Below are positions 54,879-63,467 of a stretch of DNA of 64,000 nucleotides, piece by piece. Position numbers and translations under genes: made by a program. This stretch comes from CAZFER01 sp964517495 (GTDB taxonomy: Bacteria; Hinthialibacterota; Hinthialibacteria; Hinthialibacterales; Hinthialibacteraceae): the NCBI GenBank assembly GCA_964517495.1, contig CAZFER010000009.1:1-64000 (forward strand). Direction: 5' to 3'. Position 1 is the stretch's first letter, and every line of letters starts with the position of its first letter. The notes below the pieces were generated by a model, which made no database searches, was not told where the DNA came from, and saw nothing but the letters and a program-made list of their open reading frames with translations.

Positions 54879-55528
54879 TTATGACAACGGCAACGTCATT
54901 TTAAAGGTGCTTCCCTTTCCACGTTGGCTTTCGGCGGTGATGGTTCCTCCATGCCTATCGATTAATTCTTTCGCAATCGAAAGGCCTAAGCCTGTGCCTT
55001 TGGCGAATTGAATAGCTGTTTCTGTTCGATAAAAACGATCCCAGATTTTATTCTTTTCTTCCTCTGACATACCGATCCCTGAATCAGAAATCTCAAGAAA
55101 AACAGAATGGTTTGTTGAACTAATTGAAACACTAACTTCACCATTTCTCGGCGTATATTTTATGGCATTGCTGATTAATTCTCCAATGACTCGTTGAAGT
55201 TTGCCATACTCTCCAATAATATTAATGTATTCATCATTGGCATAATATTTAAGGGTTATATTCTTTTGATCCGCGACCGGCTTTTCTTATTCAATAATAG
55301 TGGTTACCAGTGAATTGATAAGAAAATGGGATTCTCATACCATAACGTTAATACTTTGAACGACCATTCTGCCGGCGTTTGGTCATAGTTGAATTTCCGG
55401 CCGACGGCACGTACCTCCAAGGTGTGCTCGCCTTTTGGAACAGTGGTTAATGTTATCACGTTTTCCGGTATCAAATCCGACCATTCCCCTTTATCAAGAC
55501 GATAGGTGTATAGCAAGCGATTCTTCAT
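54879..55528 (-). pseudogene. remnant of a propeller-type hybrid sensor kinase (Y_Y_Y + HATPase)
   Basis: From 55528 the frame reads a Y_Y_Y domain (LLYTYRLDKGEWSDL, GEHTLEVRAVGRKFNYDQTPAEWSF), then runs into a hydrophobic junction and stops near 55304. A second frame just after begins NSLVTTIIE, stops at a TAA, and then continues with KNITLKYYAND, GELISNAIKYTPRNGE, ISDSGIGMSEEEK, RFYRTETAI, GTGLGLSIAKELIDRHGG to a stop at 54879. These are N, G1, F and G2 boxes of a histidine kinase. The membrane segment and HisKA domain are deleted and the frame is broken twice. It is non-functional debris. Confidence 0.82.
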
Positions 55529-55539
55529 GATCTCTTACT

Positions 55540-55826
55540 CAAACTCGGCATGTTGTATGAAGGCCACTGCGAAGGCATGGGGAGTCGAGCCGCCGCTGCC
55601 AAATTCGGGTATTCCAAACAACACCACGAGTTATGTCAACGGACCAACTGGTAAAAACAGTGGTCCGCTAACAGTAGGCAATTACAACAAAACAATCCAG
55701 AAACACGGTAAAGACCGCCAATTGCGGAGATATTTAAAAGGAATCACCGTTTTGGGTTCCAGAACCAATTCTGAAGGTGTTTTAAAATTGGATGAAATTC
55801 GCTTATATCAAAATCGACAGGAATAA
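55540..55826 (+). pseudogene. C-terminal remnant of a secreted carbohydrate-binding protein
   Basis: The frame open to 55826 ends ITVLGSRTNSEGVLKLDEIRLYQ, close to the iDDIRLY ending of CBM-like domains on exported enzymes. The upstream part has no start with a good ribosome site and no signal peptide, and is low in known motifs. It is probably a decayed gene end. Alternatively it is a short unrelated ORF. Confidence 0.4.
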
Positions 55827-55916
55827 TGTTGAGTCATTTCAGACAATATTAAATATCGATTTGCATTCATTCAATTTCGATTTAGAATGAAAAAAAACAT
55901 ATAAGCGTTTAGCTGT

Positions 55917-55985
55917 CATTCCTCTCCCAATCCTGCTGAGCGTTACCCAAAAGTTGTGGGGCCAATGATCAACCCCCTCTGTATC
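55917..55985 (+). repeat. dispersed intergenic repeat R1, copy C
   Basis: CATTCCTCTCCCAA, CTGCTGAGCGTTACCCAAAAG and TTGTGGGGCCAATGATCAA match copy B at 6694-6743 closely, and copy A at 2372-2446 in inverted orientation. With A the similarity extends further, through GATSRTCAAYCCC and GTATC. Boundaries uncertain. Confidence 0.65.
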
Positions 55986-56066
55986 TCATCCAGGCTTGGG
56001 GGAGAAGTGGATAGCCAAAAAAAGGAGATAAATTCCAGAGGTTTGATAGGATCGCTAAACAGGGGT

Positions 56067-56115
56067 AGCAACCATTCCCCTTCCAAGACTGGGAGGGGCT
56101 AAGGGAGGGTTGAAA
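56067..56115 (-). repeat. dispersed intergenic repeat R2, copy 2
   Basis: The reverse complement matches 663-710 at about 40 positions, with the CCCCTCCCAGTCTTGGAAGGGG hairpin core conserved by paired changes. Confidence 0.6.
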
Positions 56116-56160
56116 AGAATACCTTATTAAAACCCATAATCCACATTGAGGGAGATTAAT

Positions 56161-58602
56161 ATGCTTTTACCAAAACAACTCCAATCACGATTATTCCACT
56201 TCACATTATGCATAACATTCCTATGGAATGGAATCACCTTCGCTGGCCAATCTCAATCTGATTTCATCTACGATCCCCCCGATCAAAACATAAAAACCCA
56301 CACCTTCGATAATCCCATGTTGTATGATGCGGATGTGCTTTATACAGACAAGGGATTATGGTTCACCTGGTTGGAATTCACCCCCGGCGAAGGAGATCGT
56401 ATCTGGATTGGTTTGAGAAACAACGACAATTGGATCCACCAAAAGCAAGTCACACCCTATCCCGCTCAACTAAAGAATCCCACTCTAACCCTCGACTCCA
56501 ACCAGCAATTATGGCTCAGTTATGAAAAAGAATTGGAAGGCCATTGGGATATCCTCCTACGTCAATACGATCCAGAAAATCAGACCTTTCTAAATGAAAA
56601 ACGCATCAGCGAAAGCAACAATCCTGATATCAATCATCAGATCGAAGCGGATAACCGGGGAGGACTTTGGCTGGTCTGGCAAAGCGGCCATACAGGACAG
56701 TATGACATCGTAGCCCGCTACAATCATCCCGATTCACAACATTTCATCCAACGCCTGAGCACCACCAATGCCGATGACTGGCATCCTGATCTCGCCATTA
56801 CACAAAACAATCATGTCCATGTGGTGTGGGATGTCTATGATGGCAAAAGTTTCAACGTTCGTTACCGCCGTTGGAGCAATGAAACCTGGAGTGATATAGC
56901 CGATTTAGCCGCTACTGATGCCTTTGAAGGACGTGCACAAATCGTGGCAGGAAACGATAACATCGTCTGGATTGCCTATGAAGAGGGACGAAAAAACTGG
57001 GGGCATCCCTATCTCACCTACCAGGGACACACCGACCAACGTGGTTACTACAAAATGGACCAGAAAAAAGGTCCATTGCATTCGTACCGAAATCTAAACA
57101 TGATAGGTATTGCTCCCGATGATAGTGGAGAATGGCATCAATATAGCCTAAAAGAAACCTTCCCCATGCCATCTGTCGAACAAGCCATCCGTAGAGAAAG
57201 TACCTCTTATGAGAAAAGTATGCTGGGCGCCTTCTATGAACGGGCCCAATTATGCCGAGACCAATCAGGCCGAATCTGGTTGGCCTACCGGCACTATTAC
57301 GCTCCCTGGATGGGAATGCTCGGTATCATGTATCGTTCACATATTGAGGATGGATTTAAGATTTATGCACGCTATCTATCCGACAAAGGATGGTCGAAAC
57401 TATATGCCTTTGACCATATTCAAGGCGATGGCATGCAACGCCTGCAAATCACCCCTCATGGCAATGGCATCGCTTCTGTTTGGACAATGGGGCGAACCGA
57501 TCGCCGCCAAAACCAGGATAATAGACCACGGGGTTTGGCCTGGGCAAAAACCGAAATCCAGAATGTGTTTCAGTCACCAGGCGATGAGATGCTGACCACA
57601 CCTTCACCCTTGTCAACTCATCCCATTAAGCAACCAAAGGATCACTCAGTTGAAAGCGCTAATCTGAATGGCAAGACCTATCAACTCTTTTTCGGTGATC
57701 TGCATCGCCACACCGATCTGTCTCTCTGCCGTGTCCCTATGGATGGTACCATCGACGACGCCTACCGCTATGCGATCAATCCTGCCGGGCTGGACTTTTT
57801 AGGAATAACCGATCATTCCCGGGATCTGGCCCTGGGTAACCACTTAAGCCAACTCTGGTGGCGTAATCGAAAAGAAGTGAATCGGCACCATCTTCTCTCC
57901 AATTTCTTCCCTTTTTACGCCTTTGAACGGAGCCACGGAAACACCGCGGACCATAATGTCATTTCATTGAATGGAAAAATCCTGCGCCCCCACACTTACC
58001 CGGTACCGGAATTCTGGACCGAATTTGGCTCGGAGATCATTACGATTCCACACCAACCCATCCGCCGCGATACGTGGAACTATCAGGATGATGTCCGCCG
58101 TCCCCTAATGGAAATCTTCCAGGGATGCCGCACACAATCCGTCGAAAATGATGCTCATCAGGGCCTTGCCAAGGGATTTCACATTGGCTTTATCGCCAGC
58201 AGCGATCACATGTCAACCGGCGCCAGTTTCGCCTGCGTTTGGGCGGAAGAAGGAAACCGACAATCCATTTTCAACGCCATGCAGCGCCGCCGTACCTACG
58301 GCGCAACCGCCAAGATTAAATTGATCGTTCGTACGAATAACCATTGGATGGGAGAGATTATCAAAGCAAAACAAATGCCCCCCATTCACATCGAGGTAGA
58401 GGGAACCGCCCCAATCACAAAAGTTCAATTTGTCGTTGACGGAAAGGTGCACAAAACCATCGAACCCCATCAAACAGAGTTTTCCCTCCAGGAAAATCTG
58501 GGCCTCGAAGGCAATCATTATGTGTACATACGCCTCGAGCAAGAAGACGGACACCAAGCCTGGTCCTCACCAATCTGGTGTCAAATCGAATCAGAGGAGT
58601 AA
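56161..58602 (+). CDS. secreted propeller + PHP-type (DUF3604) protein, 813 aa
   Basis: The ATG at 56161 follows GAGGGA by 7 bases. After a signal peptide the first half (about 45-470) is a repetitive WLVWQSG/VHVVWDVYDG/IVWIAYEE pattern, a BNR/Kelch-like beta-propeller that reads like the lectin part of a polysaccharide enzyme. The second half begins FGDLHRHTDLS (G512-D-L-H515-R-H517) with TDHS (D551-H552), and later ASSDHMS, the metal-binding motifs of the PHP-like DUF3604 domain. Enzymatic reaction unknown; a metal-dependent phosphatase or related hydrolase is plausible. It is convergent with the next sulfatase. Confidence 0.86.
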   Translation: MLLPKQLQSRLFHFTLCITFLWNGITFAGQSQSDFIYDPPDQNIKTHTFDNPMLYDADVLYTDKGLWFTWLEFTPGEGDRIWIGLRNNDNWIHQKQVTPYPAQLKNPTLTLDSNQQLWLSYEKELEGHWDILLRQYDPENQTFLNEKRISESNNPDINHQIEADNRGGLWLVWQSGHTGQYDIVARYNHPDSQHFIQRLSTTNADDWHPDLAITQNNHVHVVWDVYDGKSFNVRYRRWSNETWSDIADLAATDAFEGRAQIVAGNDNIVWIAYEEGRKNWGHPYLTYQGHTDQRGYYKMDQKKGPLHSYRNLNMIGIAPDDSGEWHQYSLKETFPMPSVEQAIRRESTSYEKSMLGAFYERAQLCRDQSGRIWLAYRHYYAPWMGMLGIMYRSHIEDGFKIYARYLSDKGWSKLYAFDHIQGDGMQRLQITPHGNGIASVWTMGRTDRRQNQDNRPRGLAWAKTEIQNVFQSPGDEMLTTPSPLSTHPIKQPKDHSVESANLNGKTYQLFFGDLHRHTDLSLCRVPMDGTIDDAYRYAINPAGLDFLGITDHSRDLALGNHLSQLWWRNRKEVNRHHLLSNFFPFYAFERSHGNTADHNVISLNGKILRPHTYPVPEFWTEFGSEIITIPHQPIRRDTWNYQDDVRRPLMEIFQGCRTQSVENDAHQGLAKGFHIGFIASSDHMSTGASFACVWAEEGNRQSIFNAMQRRRTYGATAKIKLIVRTNNHWMGEIIKAKQMPPIHIEVEGTAPITKVQFVVDGKVHKTIEPHQTEFSLQENLGLEGNHYVYIRLEQEDGHQAWSSPIWCQIESEE

Positions 58603-58620
58603 GAGGATGCTATATGCTGC

Positions 58621-60000
58621 TTATTTTCTACGTATCCCGCTCTTCCGTTTTCGCGGATCACGAACTGGATAATTGAGGCTCCATACTTTGGGAATCTCTT
58701 TTTGGAATCGTTCGACTTCTTTTATCAAGCGCTGAAGAACGTCAGGGTAATGCTCACTTAAAGGCTGGCTTTCATAGGGATCGCTATCGATATCATACAA
58801 CTCAGGTGTTTTAAGGGTTTGGTTACGGTTGGCGATATGCACTTTCCATTTGCCATCACGAATCGCGGTAATGTTATCTTCATAAACCCAGATAAATGGT
58901 TTCTGTCGTTTAAAGTTTCCCTTCCCCGACAACAGAGGCCATATATCCTGACCATCATAAACACGGTCGTCTGGCAGGGTTCCTCCAGCGAGTCTCATAA
59001 GAGTGGGAAACACATCATACGCAATGGCAGGGGTATCCACTGTCACACCCGATGGCAAAACGCCCGGCCAGCTGGCAATCAATGGCACACGAATACCGCC
59101 TTCGTAAGAATCTCGTATTCTCCCCCGAAGGCCGCCGGTATCTCCATCATGCAGCATGGGACCATTATCGCTGCTGAAAATCACCAGCGTATTGCCTCTC
59201 AGTCCCAATTGATCCAATTCATCAAAGATCCGCTGGGTTTGGATATCCATATATTGAATGGCATCAACATAAAGCGAATGTGTTTCCGAACGGTGTTTGG
59301 GATGCAAATTAATAGGAGGATGAGGAAGGGTATGCGAAAAATATAAGAAGAAGGGATTGGTTTGATTTGAACGTATAAAATTTAGCGCTTCGTCCACCAG
59401 CCGTTCCGTAACACCCCGAACCTTATCCCCTTCCAATCGGTCGATTATTTTGTTATCACGAAACAACAGTGTGGGAAGCATATCCATGCTGTATGGCAAT
59501 CCAACGTATCGGTCAAAACCATGTTGAACAGGCAAATAAGGAGTGCGATCACCTAAATGCCATTTCCCCACACAGGCGGTTGCGTACCCTTGTTGTTTTA
59601 AAACTTCGGCGATCGTGATTTCATCATCGGGGATGCCACTTGGGCTGTCAGGCCGTAAAACATCCACGATTCCCACCCGAAAGGGCTGCCGCCCTGTAAG
59701 CAACGCGGCACGTGAAGGACTGCATACCGTATGAGCAATATAATATTGAGTAAGCCGTACACCACTCTCCGCCAAACGGTCAATTGCCGGAGTTTTTATG
59801 TTTTGATTCCCATAACATCCCAAATCCCGATACGCCAAATTATCCGCCCAAATCCATACAATATTTGGTTTGGAATGCAATCCATGATTTGCCAATGAAC
59901 CGTCTATTTGATCCTTTTCTCCTATTGGATTGGCTCCAGCTGAGTCTAACGTTGCAGTTAAGCTCAAACCAGCGAGTTGCATGAATTGTCTACGATCCAT
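58621..60000 (-). CDS. S1 family sulfatase with altered metal site, 459 aa
   Basis: A leader (DRRQFMQLAGLS) precedes the signature C93-S-P-S-R. GKWHLG, SSDNGPM and ELYDIDSDPYESQPL are normal. But the first metal motif reads WADNLAYRDLGCYG, where S1 enzymes usually have ADDLGY, so the second Asp is Asn. Asn can still bind calcium, so activity is possible but uncertain. GAGG precedes the ATG. It is followed on the same strand by nothing; upstream, 48 bases away, lies the PQQ giant at 60049, which would be read first. The two are probably co-transcribed. Confidence 0.92.
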   Translation of the reverse strand: MDRRQFMQLAGLSLTATLDSAGANPIGEKDQIDGSLANHGLHSKPNIVWIWADNLAYRDLGCYGNQNIKTPAIDRLAESGVRLTQYYIAHTVCSPSRAALLTGRQPFRVGIVDVLRPDSPSGIPDDEITIAEVLKQQGYATACVGKWHLGDRTPYLPVQHGFDRYVGLPYSMDMLPTLLFRDNKIIDRLEGDKVRGVTERLVDEALNFIRSNQTNPFFLYFSHTLPHPPINLHPKHRSETHSLYVDAIQYMDIQTQRIFDELDQLGLRGNTLVIFSSDNGPMLHDGDTGGLRGRIRDSYEGGIRVPLIASWPGVLPSGVTVDTPAIAYDVFPTLMRLAGGTLPDDRVYDGQDIWPLLSGKGNFKRQKPFIWVYEDNITAIRDGKWKVHIANRNQTLKTPELYDIDSDPYESQPLSEHYPDVLQRLIKEVERFQKEIPKVWSLNYPVRDPRKRKSGIRRK

Positions 60001-60048
60001 CGTATCCTCTTCCTTACAATATCAAAATCAGAGAGAGAGTTACACGGC

Positions 60049-63000
60049 TTATGAGTCACCTGACATGCATAGCACTTGTCCATCAGTTGTAGAGATATAC
60101 AAAGAACCCGTTGCCGCCGCCATGCCGTCCCACACGGGCATTGATTCCATTTTATACTCGGCAAGCGTTTCTCCGTCTGCAGTGGATACCGCCCATAAAA
60201 AAGACCCCATTTGGCCTTTTAGGGCTGATTGTTGTTTCTTCAAGTTTTCCACTGTTCCCTTGTCATTTAGTTTGATCAATACCTCTTCTTCATCCACTAA
60301 ATCCGGGGGACCAGCGATGAACAAAGTATTATCCGCCTTCACCATTGCTTTAACCAACAGTGGAATTGATCGCTCCCACCCGTGTTCGATCTGTTGAACT
60401 TTCTGTTTAGCTCCTTTGCGTATGGGCTTTTCAATCGATTTTGGGGTTTTCGGTGCGGAATAAAGCAGATGCTCCAACGGTGTGGTCCACCGATAGTATT
60501 GAGGTTTGCGGCCAAAGGCATAAACACTTTCATCATCGAATACAAGAATGCGTCCAGCGGGAGCCGTTTTGCCGGCTAGATAATAACCACACCAGCCGCT
60601 GATATAGGTACTGCCATACAGCCAATACGAACGGTGCCACCAGGTATCATCCAGAAAACCAGTTGGACTGAATAAATGGGCGAATTCGGCGTTCTGTTCC
60701 GCGGGTGGTGCTCCTCGATCAGCATTGCCGGTGCTTGGATATTTCTTAAGAGGCAAACGCTTCCCTTCCAAAGTAAAGGGCTGAGAGCGCATATAAATAT
60801 GTTCACCATCGCAGCTCAAAATATCAGGGAGAGCAGCAGGCATATTCAACCAGGTTACATAATCCTGATGGTTCTTTTGTTCCTCTTCGACTTGATCATC
60901 CAACACGGTTTCAGACAAAACCTCACCCGTATGAGGATTAAGCCGCCATAGGCGAACGCCGCCATCCAGGAACATGGATCGCCCTGCGGCACAATACAGG
61001 ACATCATCATGAATCAAAACATTCCCATGCACCGGCCATACGGACTCGAGTTGTTCATACGCCATCATCTGCCGCTCCAAGGGCGCTGCCCGAAAGCGCC
61101 ACGCTAGCTGTCCATCACGGCCACGCAAACAATAAACCCAGCCATCCGCACAGCCGAAATACACTCCACCTTTATAAAGTGCAGGCGGCGAATCGATTCG
61201 CCCTCCTGTTGTATATGTCCATACCGAATCACCTGATTCGGTGTCTAATGCAGTCAATGTGTGACGATCAACCGACGCAACAAATACCTTATCATATCCA
61301 ATAACCGGGCTTGTCAGTTTTCCTCCAAGGCTGGTTTTCCATTTATCGTTAAGTTGAGCAGATAGCTGAAATGGTATACTGCCACTTCGAGCTACGTTTT
61401 GACGATAGGTCGGCCATGGATTGCTCTCTTTGGAATCGCTTTCTTTTGAGTGTATTTCTCCAAATGCAGGGCCATGTTCAATTCGATCCTGGCCGGATTC
61501 ATCGTCAGGGATCTTCATTGATTCGCGCTTGGGTGCCAAAGCATTAAATCCAAACAGTTTCGCATCAAGGTAACAGGCGCAAGGATGTGGCGGCGCATAG
61601 ATCATACCATTGGCGGGCATGATGCCATATAAACATGAACCTCGTACCCAATGGTTAATATCCCAATGTTCAGTTTTGGGATCGATAAACTCAATACCGG
61701 TACGGGATGTCAACAAGAAGCGGTCCGTCGCCCGTGAACGATGACAACGATGATGAAACCAATAGGTATCCACATCGGGTATAAATTCCTGCCGGACCTC
61801 GCCGGTATGGAGATCACGGCCGCGAAACAACCCAAGCACCCTGCCGCTGGTGGTTTCGCCGGTCCAAACCAAGCCACCAACGACCAATATATCTTCCGGT
61901 GAACGATAGCCGGATGGCGGGTGTTCAGCTTGCCATAGGATTTTTCCATTTTGGGTGGATACTGCGCTCATGGTATCGATTCCACTGGTATACCATTCGC
62001 CACCTTGCTTGCCGGCTCGTTCACCCCCAGCGAAGAGAATCACATCTTCACTCACAATCAGGGTTGGTGCAAAGAAACTCCGGATAACTTCACTACGAGG
62101 AATAGGATCCGACTGCCATTGTTCCTCACCCGATTCAAAGTCATAGGCGGCGATGCAATCACCATTATGGAAATACACACCTTTTTGATCGGTCGCCAAT
62201 GTATTGGGGAGAATAACACTTTCATTTTTCCAAATCACCGCGCCGTTTTCAGGGTTAACTGCCATAATGTTGCGTGGTTCTCCCTCCCAATAGGGTGCGT
62301 TATAGCCTCGGCGAATTTCCTTGATTGATTCATATTCAGACTGTTCTGGATTAGGATTCACAACCAAAAGAAGCACACCGTTGGAAAGCAGGATTTCTTC
62401 TGTTCCACGAGTTTTCTCGAAGGTTTTGAGCGTCTTGCCCGAGGCAGCATCCAACACGCTTACCGGCGCATCGATACCTAATGTGACGTAAACCTTATCC
62501 CCTTTGGCCACCAGCCGCCGTGGTAACTGGGCGGGACCGCTTTTCAATGGCCAAAGATGGGTATGCCATTTATCTATCGAACGCTTCCATAGAATCTTCC
62601 CATTAAACGCATCGCGTGCCACGACTTTCCAATCGGCGGGGAGTTCGATAGACTCCAGCGGACCTTCATCCATGATGTAAAACACCCGACCTTTGGCGGA
62701 TACCATGGCACTAAGGCTGGACATATGATCATGATGACGCGCCCAGCGGGGAGCGCCTAACCATTGCATATGCTTGGGCGGTTCAACCGCGGTATCGTGG
62801 GTAACCGGGTTGCCGGATGGATCATAAAGGTAATGGGTCCAATCATCGATCTCATCCGGTTTGGGTTTTACAACTTTCTTCCAGCTGGAATCTTGCTTGA
62901 TATATGCCACACCGTCAGGACGCAACACCCGCATGATTTCATCCATCGCGATATTGCCTGTCTCTTCAGCCACAATCAAATTCACCAGGTTATCGATATA

Positions 63001-63336
63001 GGGAAGATGGTCTGAACGGAGATAATCCACCGTAACCTGTCCATAGATGTCCTGAGACTGGATATAATCCCGAACCTCTTTGGTATCCGCTTGTTCCCAG
63101 CACAATCCCTGCACAACGAAGGCGTCATTGGCGCATAATGCCGCCGTCAAGCGGCCATCATCACAGCCAAGATGAACCACAAGCCCGCCGTTCACACCAG
63201 TTTCATTCAATATCTTCCGAACTTGTTCGGCGGGATTTATCCCGGCAGAAAAAGCCACACCGCCCATTATTAACGCTATAATTAATACGTTACAAAGAAC
63301 AAATATCCCACGGATCGCTTTTGTTGATTTACGCAT
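60049..63336 (-). CDS. secreted methyltransferase-fold + double PQQ-propeller protein, 1095 aa
   Basis: A signal peptide or anchor (about 9-32) is followed by a Rossmann-like domain (about 35-165): GLVVHLGCDDGRLTAAL, NLVNLIVAEETGN, DEIMRVLRPDGVAYIKQ. DEIDDWTHYLYDPSGNPV leads into the first propeller (about 190-620), with blades such as VVARDAFNGKILWKR and NIMAVNPENGAVIWK. NPWPTYRQNVARSG opens the second (about 650-1090), with TALDTESGDSVWTY and VYCLRGRDGQLAWRF. GxGxG is degenerate (LGCDDG). AGGTG precedes the start. It reads first in the strand with the sulfatase at 58621 downstream, suggesting a shared function on sulfated polymers. Separate genes at 43325 and 44757 encode its parts. Confidence 0.86.
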   Translation of the reverse strand: MRKSTKAIRGIFVLCNVLIIALIMGGVAFSAGINPAEQVRKILNETGVNGGLVVHLGCDDGRLTAALCANDAFVVQGLCWEQADTKEVRDYIQSQDIYGQVTVDYLRSDHLPYIDNLVNLIVAEETGNIAMDEIMRVLRPDGVAYIKQDSSWKKVVKPKPDEIDDWTHYLYDPSGNPVTHDTAVEPPKHMQWLGAPRWARHHDHMSSLSAMVSAKGRVFYIMDEGPLESIELPADWKVVARDAFNGKILWKRSIDKWHTHLWPLKSGPAQLPRRLVAKGDKVYVTLGIDAPVSVLDAASGKTLKTFEKTRGTEEILLSNGVLLLVVNPNPEQSEYESIKEIRRGYNAPYWEGEPRNIMAVNPENGAVIWKNESVILPNTLATDQKGVYFHNGDCIAAYDFESGEEQWQSDPIPRSEVIRSFFAPTLIVSEDVILFAGGERAGKQGGEWYTSGIDTMSAVSTQNGKILWQAEHPPSGYRSPEDILVVGGLVWTGETTSGRVLGLFRGRDLHTGEVRQEFIPDVDTYWFHHRCHRSRATDRFLLTSRTGIEFIDPKTEHWDINHWVRGSCLYGIMPANGMIYAPPHPCACYLDAKLFGFNALAPKRESMKIPDDESGQDRIEHGPAFGEIHSKESDSKESNPWPTYRQNVARSGSIPFQLSAQLNDKWKTSLGGKLTSPVIGYDKVFVASVDRHTLTALDTESGDSVWTYTTGGRIDSPPALYKGGVYFGCADGWVYCLRGRDGQLAWRFRAAPLERQMMAYEQLESVWPVHGNVLIHDDVLYCAAGRSMFLDGGVRLWRLNPHTGEVLSETVLDDQVEEEQKNHQDYVTWLNMPAALPDILSCDGEHIYMRSQPFTLEGKRLPLKKYPSTGNADRGAPPAEQNAEFAHLFSPTGFLDDTWWHRSYWLYGSTYISGWCGYYLAGKTAPAGRILVFDDESVYAFGRKPQYYRWTTPLEHLLYSAPKTPKSIEKPIRKGAKQKVQQIEHGWERSIPLLVKAMVKADNTLFIAGPPDLVDEEEVLIKLNDKGTVENLKKQQSALKGQMGSFLWAVSTADGETLAEYKMESMPVWDGMAAATGSLYISTTDGQVLCMSGDS

Positions 63337-63467
63337 GGGTTCACCTCGCTGTCAATAATTTTCATTATGGAGTGTTTCTATTGATTAGAAAACATTAAAA
63401 TCATCATATCAAAAAAAAGTGTATGGTTCAATATAGTAATTGGAATAATTTCTCTTATTATACTTTT

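Larger units (their letters stand above)
55829..56160. other. intergenic region with R1 and R2 repeats
   Basis: No gene is supported. It contains R1 copy C (55917-55985) and R2 copy 2 (56067-56115), so both dispersed repeat families meet here. It ends in the leader of the PHP-type gene (GAGGGA). Confidence 0.6.

Noticed and set aside
59930..60397. 155-codon forward ORF antisense to the sulfatase and propeller genes
   Set aside because: Shadow frame spanning two strongly supported reverse genes; no motif or ribosome site.
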